Source of the DNA: Echinostoma caproni
Lineage: Eukaryota > Platyhelminthes > Trematoda > Plagiorchiida > Echinostomatidae
DNA: 17,827 bases
Reading direction: 5' to 3'
Assembly: GCA_900618425.1 (NCBI GenBank)
Contig: UZAN01042873.1
Span: forward strand, 1-17,827
How positions within the stretch are numbered: position 1 is the first letter of the stretch; every line of letters starts with the position of its first letter. Of the stretch, positions 9,200-17,028 are shown in pieces. The position numbers and the translations under genes were made by a program. The notes beneath the pieces were generated by a model. That model was not told the origin of the DNA. It saw nothing but the letters and a program-made list of their open reading frames with translations, and searched no databases.

Positions 9200-10224
9200 C
9201 TGTCCGAAAACCAGAAAGGAACAGAAATTCCACCCGAAAAATTTGATCTGCATTTCGTCTGGGTTCTTCTGTCGCAAAATACGTTCTACGATCAGGAAAA
9301 AGATGAGCGATAAAGGTTTATTTTACACTATATCATATCGAAATTCTGGTCATGCAATTCTTTCCTGAAAGATATGTTTCAAATTGATCCAAATACAATA
9401 TTATTAGGGACGGTAAACTGCTCCATACAGTTTCAACTTTATATCAATTTTATATTTGTGATATATCAGAATACAGCCGACTTGTTTCACATTTTCAACT
9501 TTGCTCATCATTGTTTCTTGTTAAAAGTAATACGCCTGGGTTAAAAAGAAGCCGAGATTCAGGGATGTAAAAAATGTGACAAGTGCCAATGACAATAAGG
9601 TCCATTAGCATTTTAATAAAATTATAATTTCTTTCAATTCACAAATATAGAAATGAGAACATTAATTCCATTGTTGCTTCATATAAAACATAAGATTATG
9701 CTGACGAAATGAAAGTGATATAAACAGTCTCTTTGGGATTGTATAAACCCACCAAATAAGATCTCTGACATTTATTCGGAGAGTTCAGTTATTTCGCTTC
9801 AGCATGTGTGCATGTGTCAATCATCACGGGGATCTGTTTTGCAATGCCATAGCTTTGTGGAGTTATTTTGTTGTTCTTCAAGTAGCACCTTCATTGGATA
9901 CAGCATTTGCATGCAGAATTAGGCCAAAATCGGATTACATCTAGCAGATATGTTCACTCATATAATCCTTGTTCATAAAACGAAATACCAGTCCGCGCCC
10001 ACCGTTTCAGCTCACATTCAATCGAAAGAACTGAATCAGAGCCCATTATGACATCCTTTAAGGAGGTTTTTATAATTTCCATCGCTTTGACGATCATGAA
10101 TTGCGCTTGAACAAAAATTTAAGCAAGAAAAACATTACTATTAATTTTGCAGTTCATATTTAGAAATTCCTGTACAACTGGTCAGGGAGCAAAAGCTATT
10201 TCTTGAAGTTGGGTAAGAAGCCCA
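9200..10224. other. Unannotated AT-rich stretch
   Basis: A 69-codon frame (9159-9368) overlaps its start without recognisable features. No shared repeat or RNA signal was found. Confidence 0.5.
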
Positions 10225-10225
10225 A

Positions 10226-10258
10226 AATGTATGCCCAATGTATGCCTAATGTCTGATG
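10226..10258 (+). repeat. Three 11-bp tandem units
   Basis: AATGTATGCCC, AATGTATGCCT and the decayed AATGTCTGATG follow head to tail. The third unit ends on the ATG that opens the frame at 10256. Confidence 0.7.
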
Positions 10259-10513
10259 TGCGCTTGCTTCGTTGGTCAAAATTGGGAGCCCCCAAATGAT
10301 GTATTTCCAAAGCCTCCTAATAATTTATCCCCCTTCAACACGTGTGTTGCGGTGAACAGTTCAATCACCATCCCTAACTCATTCACTCATTTCTTGCCAC
10401 CAAACGTGTCGATATCAACGATGGTGGAGGATTATTATTGCCGAAAAAGACGGCTGCCTCTTCTTTGTCCACATTGTTGTTTGGCAGATTTAAAGTTTTT
10501 ATGTCGATTGTGA
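10256..10513 (+). CDS. Candidate small ORF, CxxC-bearing, unrecognised
   Basis: An ATG-initiated frame of 85 codons with an in-frame TAA three codons upstream. The N-terminal two thirds is Pro/Asn/Ser-rich (EPPNDVFPKPPNNLSPFN). The C-terminal end is basic and cysteine-rich (YYCRKRRLPLLCPHCCLADL), with a CPHCC pair that could bind metal but lacks a complete zinc-finger spacing. The ATG lies at the end of an 11-bp tandem repeat, and the frame stops 9 bp before the tRNA-like fold-back pair at 10522. No family is recognised; it might be a short gene, an exon remnant or chance. Confidence 0.2.
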   Translation: MCACFVGQNWEPPNDVFPKPPNNLSPFNTCVAVNSSITIPNSFTHFLPPNVSISTMVEDYYCRKRRLPLLCPHCCLADLKFLCRL

Positions 10514-10525
10514 AATGTTCAGTAA

Positions 10526-10603
10526 CCTCGGTGGGATTCAGACCCACACGTGGATGCCGTCTACGCTTTGTACGGGCACGCTCTACCAGCTGAGCTACGA
10601 GGC
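10526..10603 (-). other. tRNA-like unit, left arm
   Basis: Reads GCCTCGTAGCTCAGCTGG as an acceptor and D-arm start, with a perfect A box and GAGC closing the D stem. The T arm is GTGGG-TCTGAAT-CCCAC with a 5-bp stem, and CGAGG closes the acceptor. The T loop departs from TTCGAAT, so a working tRNA is unlikely. Confidence 0.75.
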
Positions 10604-10766
10604 CACACCGATAGCACCGATCTTTTCACACTCGAATTTACCCATCCAACTTACACAGGCATGTGGCATCCACCAGTTAGCATGAAGGCTGACTGCCCCG
10701 ACAGGTTTTCCTTTAAATTCACCGAATGGGTAAATTCGAATGTGAAAAACCAGTGCTATCAGTGTG

Positions 10767-10843
10767 GCATCGTATCTCAGCTGTTAGAGTGTGCGCGTAC
10801 AAAGCGCAGGCGACGTCCATGCGTGGGTTCGAATCCCACCGAA
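10767..10843 (+). other. tRNA-like unit, right arm
   Basis: The A-box region is TATCTCAGCTGTTAGAGTG, mutated against the left arm. A TGCGC/GCGCA anticodon-like stem has loop GTACAAA. The T arm GTGGG-TTCGAAT-CCCAC is perfect. The D stem is broken, so this looks like a decayed tRNA-derived pol III promoter. Confidence 0.75.
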
Positions 10844-10849
10844 GCTGCC

Positions 10850-11203
10850 TCCTTTCTGTCAAATCAAAATTAGCTGGTGTGTTCCATGACCAACCGAACA
10901 GTTTATTTTTTCTTTTCGTGTAGATAGGTTCACATCAGAAGTAAATTACAGAGATTCAATTTCATCAGGTTTATGGAGAAACAAGCTTTGCAAAATAAGA
11001 TTAAATTATAATCATAGCAACAGATATATAAAAACCTCTGGGTCAGTTGCAGTATAAACCGGAACAATGACTGATATCATTCGGTGTTTTAAGAATAAAA
11101 CAAAATCGTTTTCTTTTGGGGATACAATGTCCAAAACGCTCCTGATTTTCATGCACACGCAATTCGCTTGCTTTCTTGATCATCGTTCCTTTGAAAGCCT
11201 GTT
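10850..11203. other. Unannotated stretch
   Basis: Nothing supported beyond a 70-codon frame (11067-11279) of no recognisable character. Confidence 0.45.
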
Positions 11204-11255
11204 TTGGTGCTCATTTCTCTTTAATATGTGGAATCTATATTCCATTGAGCACCAA
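11204..11255. repeat. Nested hairpin
   Basis: Outer arms TTGGTGCTCA (11204-11213) and TGAGCACCAA (11246-11255) are perfect complements. Inside them TGGAAT-CTAT-ATTCCA (11229-11244) forms a second perfect hairpin. Confidence 0.7.
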
Positions 11256-11259
11256 TTAT

Positions 11260-12557
11260 ATTGGTTCCATCAAATTTAGAGTCAACTATATATCTTTTGT
11301 CCCTCGGGGCACAAAACTGCTATACACGGAGATGTTCGGTTGTCACTCTTGTAGGTAGTCTTGGTCTCAACCAGATTTGAGTGAGTCCGCTTGTCTTGTT
11401 TCCATTGCAAAACAAAAACCTGGTTATATCCGGGTCAATGGAATGAAAACCCTGTTTCGTTATCCTGCATTTTGTGCACTCATTTACACAAACTCACTGT
11501 GAAGATCTGATTTAGCAGGGCATTCTCAATGACTGTCTCTCTACTGATAGCTCCAATTAAAAAGATAATAAACAGAAAATTCCGCTAAGAGTGTCAGCGA
11601 AAAATCAGCAGATTATTCTAATTTTCTATCGAGTAACTTATTACTGTTATTCGATCGCTAAAACTTCGCTATTAATGCTAGTATCCTAAGCGCTGACAGA
11701 AAATTATACGAAATAGGTTTTCTGGATAATTCCTGTTTAAATAGAAATATTGTCCCACAAGTAATTAAACTGTAAATAAAGCCTAGAAAAGGTAACTTTG
11801 TCCTTCACTGCATTAGTGATCATGCCATGAGATGTGTTACTTAGCAGAGTGCAACTTTTTTCACAAGAAAAATGCATTCGGTCTCATCTTGTGTCTGCTT
11901 CTATACAAAACGGTATTCTGCATTAAACTTGACCTGAAACTAAGTATTTTACTCTATATGAAATTTTTTTACATATTTTGTCCTTTATGTCTTCACGGTA
12001 TTACATTTGGGACATTCTGTTCCCCACATTTGATGAGGTTTTGAGAATTATTTAGTCAAATACATTCAGATCCGACGAACTGAGAGCAACTATCAACCAA
12101 CACCAGATATAACATACTCAAATACAGGGTTCATGAACCTTGTTGAACAAGAATGAAATGTCTACCCTGATCGAATTGAAGGCTATGATCCTTGCTTTTG
12201 CTTTCTGCCACGTTTTTGTACATCATGTGCTGTTAATCTAATCAGTTCAATGCCTTGATGATTGTCCGTAATATTTTTGCCAGTTTTACAGTTTACTAAA
12301 TGATTCAAATTCGTCTATCCGAGTGTCTAATGAAAGATAAAAATTTGCTTGAATTATTAGTTCTGTCTCATACATTCGACCCGTTGTTCGTGTGTTTTGT
12401 TTGAATCAACCGTAGTGCACTTATTTTTTTGAATAATTACAGTAATTTAATCTTTTCTCAAGTGGTTGGTTTACCACCAGACTCCTGGAGAGCGCGGGGC
12501 AAATCTGATAAGCAAACAGCAGGAAATAAATAAATAAAAATAATTCAATAATACTCA
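11260..12557. other. Unannotated AT-rich stretch
   Basis: Frames at 11832-12044 (plus) and 12421-12609 (minus) are short and rich in AT-driven residues. No repeat or RNA signal found. Confidence 0.5.
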
Positions 12558-12848
12558 TCAACAGTTGTAGGGAAAACTTTTCGTGTACGCTTTTGCGAAT
12601 CGACAACAATTTCCAATCAGACTAAAAGATCTGGTTATTCCCGCTTGCGCCACTGATGGACAGGATGGATAGCAACTGGGTCTAATAAGGTAAAAAGTGC
12701 ACCGGATAACTGTTCTATTTCTATCTAAGTCGATAACTTCCTTATCGCTTTGAGGGTTAGCAAAATGCGTCAAGTTATCACATGTTGTCTTTCGAACTAT
12801 ATTCGTTTGATGAATAGTTTGGCTCGACTTAAAGCTGTAGTTGATCAT
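12558..12848 (-). CDS. Candidate ORF, unrecognised
   Basis: An ATG-initiated 96-codon frame (further open upstream to about 12892). The translation is of mixed composition: an N-terminal polar part (FKSSQTIHQTNIVRKTTC), a charged middle (DKEVIDLDRNRTVIR) and a Cys-containing C-terminal half with PSCYPSCPSVAQAG. There is no signal peptide or membrane segment. No known family is recognised, no splice signal is decisive, and chance is a real alternative. Confidence 0.2.
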   Translation of the reverse strand: MINYSFKSSQTIHQTNIVRKTTCDNLTHFANPQSDKEVIDLDRNRTVIRCTFYLIRPSCYPSCPSVAQAGITRSFSLIGNCCRFAKAYTKSFPYNC

Positions 12849-12849
12849 T

Positions 12850-13406
12850 CTTTCTATCTTACTTGGGTTGCATTTTCTGTGTGTTGATTAGTAGTTTACA
12901 TTCCGATCTCAGTGACTTAACTGGATATCGTGAATGGAGATATTTATTATAAATAAAATAATAAACGATCTTAATTACAAGGATGGTGGTGGTGGTTCCA
13001 CAGCTGCGGATATTTTTGAAATGGTAAACAGACCACTTTTCGTGTCCGAAAATGACTAAAGAATGATCGATCTTTTATGCTTTCATTCATCACGTGGCGC
13101 ATTAAACTGATACAACCAGCTGAAATTGATACGGCTAATTCATCGGACAACGTAGTTCATTTACTGCTTCTGTGGCTCCCAACTTTTTGCTGAAACTCAT
13201 TGAATTAGTGGAAGATTCGAACCATTCCCGAAGGTATCAAATTAAATAACAGGTTAACTATGTCATATGTTGTTTGCTGGGCTCCTTTGGTCCTGCTGAC
13301 TTTTTTAACAAAAGTTAATTATTCCGTCATTATTATTCGGTTCGCTTGTGGGCACTTAGTCAAATCTCTGATGGTATATTCCGCACAAATCTCCAACAAA
13401 TTTTCT
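12850..13406. other. Unannotated stretch with GGT repeat
   Basis: (GGT)4 lies at 12985-12996. Nothing else is supported. Confidence 0.45.
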
Positions 13407-13730
13407 TTATCGACACCACAATATGAAAGAAGAGTGAAGCTCTCCAGGAATACTGTTGAACGCATTCATCTTTCCACAGTAGAACATATGAGGTTGACAG
13501 AGTGCGTTTTGCATAACAGTGTCTTTCCACTCATATACTTTGCAACGGTCGTTCAAAGGTGGTTGAACCACATTCGATTGCAAATTGTTTACACGTTCTA
13601 CGGGAAGTGCCATCTCGTTCAACCACTTGCCTGAATTTCCTGTTGGATCATGAACAGCTAGCCTCCCTTTGTGTGCTGATCGGAGTCCCTCCGAAGCCTC
13701 GGAAATAATTCTCCGTGTATCTTTTGCCGC
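13407..13730 (-). CDS. Candidate exon, unrecognised
   Basis: The minus frame is open for 107 codons from 13730 to the stop at 13407, without an early ATG, so splice entry would be needed. The translation looks globular (SEGLRSAHKGRLAVHDPTGN, then GKWLNEMALPVERVNNLQSN) and has four spaced cysteines in its second half. A plus-strand frame of 124 codons (13260-13634) overlaps most of it, and one must be a shadow. The minus reading has the better residue balance. No family is recognised. Confidence 0.17.
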   Translation of the reverse strand, partial: AAKDTRRIISEASEGLRSAHKGRLAVHDPTGNSGKWLNEMALPVERVNNLQSNVVQPPLNDRCKVYEWKDTVMQNALCQPHMFYCGKMNAFNSIPGELHSSFILWCR

Positions 13731-14420
13731 TCAAACTGCACTTTGTGTTCTGCTATGAATCTTTAAAAGGAATAAATCAGCAAATCTTTGAGCAACTTCG
13801 TGTTTCCAGTAAAACAACTTACGCTTTAGGAATACATCGGTTAATTTCGATTTCATTTGTTACACTATGGAACTTAAGCAAGATATATCCACTATCCGGG
13901 CATCCACAAAATGACATAGTTTTGATCCTTGAATCTCAATTTATTCGCAGTCTAATGATTTTTGTTTACAAACAGAAGTTTCTCACAGTTAATCTTTATT
14001 TTTTCTTTAATTTATTGTAGTGCATTAGCTTGGAGGGCATTCTCTTCTCATCATATCTGTCCCTCCTCTTCATGACGTCTACTCTATTCTATACTCCAAT
14101 TTTCTGCCTCCCATTTGTAATGCTCTAAACGTAATAATGCACCGTTCTACCATTCTTCAATAGGACTTCTGGTGCTGTTAAAGAGTTGTCTTTTCAAACG
14201 TTTGCTTGCATTTAAAAGTGCTCCCACGAACAAGTCAAGACAGGTCTATATGTATCCGCCATTCGTGACCGTGAGTTCTGATGCGATAGTTGACCTACAT
14301 ATGGCTAGTCTATTCCGTCGATGAAACTTTGCTCCGCATTGTAAAAAAATTCGTACATATCATTAGAGCTGTTCTCTAGGGACAATATATTTTGATTTGA
14401 AAACAAACACTATTCAATGC
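13731..14420. other. Unannotated AT-rich stretch
   Basis: A 101-codon plus-strand frame (13715-14020) is rich in Phe, Leu, Ile and Lys, as expected from AT-rich DNA, and is not recognised. No other signal. Confidence 0.45.
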
Positions 14421-14776
14421 TAGATGGTGAATGTTTGGGTTAGCCCATTCGGTTGTTCACAGGCACCAAGCACTGTTGATAATGTTGGATGCGGGTTTCA
14501 CTCCTTGGGAGATTGGTAATTCCCCACTTTAAGTGCGATGGAAATGGTTGTGATAACCAACAAAGAGCACTGAACAGCTGTTTTGTGCTGTTNTTCTTAT
14601 TTCCCTGTTAGGTCTAGATCCGCGATTCTTCGGGCTGGGACTTCAAACCCTTACCCTTGAGCTACACGGTCGACGGTTATCACCTGGTGCGAATAGCTCA
14701 ATCAAGTTAGATGGTGAATGTTTGGATTATCCCATTCGGTTTTTCACAGGCACCAGGCAGTGTAAATGATGTTGAT
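14421..14776. mobile_element. Modular fold-back repeat, copy 3 plus tandem head
   Basis: The forward head module (14421-14504) and linker TTGGGAGATTGGTAATTCCC (14505-14524) are followed by one left arm (14534-14592, GCGATGGAAATGG...). A tRNA-like core then appears in reverse orientation (about 14602-14668, minus: TAGCTCAAGGGTAAGGG). The matching right arm is absent. A second head starts at 14708 in direct orientation (TAGATGGTGAATGTTTGG), repeating 14421-14490 and fading near 14776. An N at 14593 marks an unresolved base at the arm-core junction. Confidence 0.85.
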
Positions 14777-14849
14777 ATTCGCTGCTATTCTAATTTTCAC
14801 TTGTGGAGCCTCGGAAAACAACAGACCGGAAATGGCTTAACTGATTGAA

Positions 14850-15152
14850 GTGTTTGCGCTTTTAATTGGTCAAACAACTTTTTTGAGTGCATGGTTGACT
14901 AAACCAATGGCGTGTCATGCGTGGCAATGTGATCTGGAGAAGTGCCGGTTAAAACTCGTATCACTCTTTCCAACACCTAAAATCAAAAGTGGCTGTCAGT
15001 TCGAGGACAGTGGGAGTAAATTGTTCTGTTTACATAAAACACTTTCAAAACTTATCATCAATATCTCAATCATATTTCGTAAACTGATTAGTGGTTTTCC
15101 TTTTTCATTTACAACGCATCGAGCATTTGTAACTGATTCGCATTGCGCCTAA
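14850..15152 (+). CDS. Candidate ORF, unrecognised
   Basis: A 100-codon frame whose nominal start is GTG, so a splice entry would be needed in a eukaryote. It encodes a short hydrophobic beginning (FALLIGQTTFLSAWL), a cysteine-bearing middle (ACHAWQCDLEKCRLK) and a hydrophobic stretch around residues 70-80. A GTAAAT donor-like site follows FEDSG near 15015. It lies just downstream of fold-back copy 3. No family is recognised; chance is likely. Confidence 0.15.
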   Translation: MFALLIGQTTFLSAWLTKPMACHAWQCDLEKCRLKLVSLFPTPKIKSGCQFEDSGSKLFCLHKTLSKLIINISIIFRKLISGFPFSFTTHRAFVTDSHCA

Positions 15153-15435
15153 TTTTGCAATACCCTGATTTATCTGGAGTTCTCTTTCTTACTCACTTTC
15201 AGTACACTGATGCGTGTAGCGAAGAAATTTGTTTCTCGTAAAACATTGGTCACTGCACGTTGCTTACTACCGTTCTGGTAATCCCATGGGACAACTGATC
15301 CGAGATTACATTTTTCAATTTTCAAATAAAACATGAATCCACCACAAACAAATCAAAACAATCAAACAGAAACATTAATGGTTGTGCGTGTTTATGCGTA
15401 CTCCCCGAGTGAATGGCGTTTCCTACAATAACAGG
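15153..15435. other. Unannotated stretch
   Basis: No frame, shared repeat or RNA signal found. Confidence 0.45.
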
Positions 15436-15658
15436 TTATTCAAACTTCTGACCTAGAGAAAAGAAATGAAATGACGTTCTGTGGACAGCGCAGAGCAGCA
15501 AACGAGGCAAAGCAGATGCACATCACAGTCCCGTTCAACTTACTGTCTTTGCGATTCACTTTAGCTTTGTTCAACACTGAAAAAATCTCAAAGTATAAAA
15601 AAGGAACTGGCAGTTTTGATAAAGGATACGAGGTGTGCTCAGAGTGATTGGATTTCAT
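15436..15658 (-). CDS. Candidate two-exon small gene with 91-nt intron
   Basis: The ATG at 15658 (AAAATGAAA) opens a frame that reaches a GTAAGT donor at 15543 after 38 codons. A strong acceptor, CATTTCTTTTCTCTAG, ends at 15453. Splicing these would add five codons (SQKFE) before a TAA at 15436-15438, giving 43 residues. Without splicing the frame stays open to 15440 (72 codons). Inside exon 1, another acceptor-like TTTTTTCAG ends at 15577, so a 33-nt block (15544-15576) could be a micro-exon instead. The peptide has a mildly hydrophobic centre (PVPFLYFEIFSVL) and a basic end. No family is recognised. Confidence 0.2.
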
Positions 15659-15659
15659 T

Positions 15660-16325
15660 TTACGGACTATTTTTGCCTCCTAAAAGCAAATAAAAAATAT
15701 GAAAATTAAATAGACTTGATATTTAACAAAAGAGTTAGTTAGTAACCTAATGAAGTCCTGCCAATTTTATAAACCATAGTTCACCCAACCAACCGTACAC
15801 AAGAATTGCATACAGTCCATTTTTTTCTCGCATCCGAGCTCATAAGTAGCACCTGGGTTTCAAACCGGTACCCATCACGCACCACTGTACGAAACGGTTC
15901 ACAGTGATGTTGACTAGAATTAGCAATTTATTTTTACTCCCAACTAATTGAGCAGCATAAATTCCAATTTAAGTTCATTCAGAGTTTAAAAGATTTCAGG
16001 TTAAAATTTATTGTATATAATCACCATGCATGGTCAGATGTTTGAACCATGATCATTTTTATTTCATTTATACAGATTTTTTTGTATTTGTCAATTACAA
16101 AGAAATCTAAATTCACCAAAACTGGTTTTACTGAATAATTTAGCTGTCAAACCGGGACGTTTTGGAAATTTCAAAAACAGAACTACTTCCAGTTAACACG
16201 GTACTAAAATTCACTTTTTAAATGAGTAATATTTACAAATACAGAGTTGTGTATTGAGTCAACATTTTACCAATCTGGGAGGCTTCCGCATGCCCCCCTC
16301 CACTATCCTATGCCTGCAAACCTAG
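15660..16325. other. Unannotated AT-rich stretch
   Basis: A B-box-like segment (GGTTTGAAACC, minus, near 15860) has no partner A box. Nothing else is supported. Confidence 0.45.
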
Positions 16326-16515
16326 AGCTGTGGTGGCTCGGTGGTAACGTCATCAGTTTATCACCCCGGGGGAAGTGTGTTCGAATCCCATAACAACCAC
16401 CTAACTTTATCCGTTGTGGGTTGTACCGGTAGACATTTGTTTGGCCGCTTTCCACTTTCTGAAAATTACAACATTATATATTCAGTAAAATGGGAATTGA
16501 AATGAAAAATAATTT
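16326..16515 (+). mobile_element. tRNA-derived SINE-like repeat, copy 3
   Basis: The head has TGGCTCGGTGGTAACG (A-box-like, 16334-16349) and TTCGAATCCC (B-box-like, 16380-16389) at tRNA spacing, closed by ACAACCACC. The body, with GTTGTACCGGTAGACATTTG and GGCCGCTTTCC, aligns with copy 1 (about 462-490). The tail keeps TTTCTGAAAATTACAAC and TATTCAGTAAAATGGG before an A-rich end. This copy has the best-preserved pol III boxes of the three. Confidence 0.72.
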
Positions 16516-16923
16516 AAGCAAAGCGAGATTACAGAATAATGTGTTTCCTGAAACGAGCAACTTAGTGAGGTCAATTATTCTTTCTCTGCCATCCTTGGTA
16601 GAGTTCCGAACTAATAACTTCTCACTGAAAGTGTAATTCTATACACTGAACAGATTTCTCTCATAAGTAAAATATAGATAACGGTCGTTGGACTGCATCT
16701 GTACAGCAATATATTTGAGCTGAAGCGTGCAGCGTGTTACTCGATGACAGATACTCGATGTAACTGAGCCTAAGCATGAGCTGGAATCATCGAGAAAACA
16801 CTTTGTTTATTTGAATTGGAGAGCGAAATAATTATATTAGTTCGCTGAGTCATCTCATAGACAATATGAAAAACGGCGTTCATGAAGAAATTTCTTTTCA
16901 GTTTGTCGCATCAGGCAGTGACA
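16516..16923. other. Unannotated stretch
   Basis: No frame, repeat or RNA signal found between the SINE and the mariner end. Confidence 0.45.
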
Positions 16924-16952
16924 TATTGTTGCATAAGTTCGCGCCGATTTTT
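16924..16952 (-). repeat. Probable mariner terminal inverted repeat with TA target
   Basis: TA at 16924-16925 is followed by TTGTTGCATAAGTTCGCGCC and ATTTTT (16926-16952). From memory this matches the general TIR pattern of mariner elements (GTTG-TGCA-AAGT followed by a T run). It lies about 75 bp beyond the transposase stop, as expected for the 3' end. The partner TIR would be outside the window. Confidence 0.55.
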
Positions 16953-17028
16953 AAACATTTATTTTCAAAGAAATCAAAGAATTTTAACAACCACAATAAT
17001 GACTCAGTCGAATATATATTCACTGGAA

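Larger units (their letters stand above)
10522..10846. mobile_element. Fold-back pair of tRNA-like units
   Basis: The left arm (10522-10646, minus sense) and right arm (10724-10846, plus sense) carry the same sequence of about 125 bp in opposite orientation. Each arm starts inside with an ATGGGTAAATTCGA-type segment, passes GTGCTATC-GTGTGGC and continues into a tRNA-like unit. The spacer of about 75 bp is unique. The structure would extrude as a long hairpin. It arises either from two head-to-head insertions or from a true fold-back element. No coding capacity: the frames at 10550-10873 and 10726-10923 are read-through of the repeat. Confidence 0.88.

Noticed and set aside
10550..10923. Plus-strand frames of 107 and 65 codons
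   Set aside because: Both cross the tRNA-like inverted repeat; no independent coding evidence.
13260..13634. 124-codon plus-strand frame
   Set aside because: The longest frame in the window, but its residue mix is poor, it has no domain, and it overlaps a more balanced minus frame.
15845..15905. Possible tRNA-like unit on the minus strand around GGTTTGAAACC
   Set aside because: No A box at the right distance and no closing acceptor stem.
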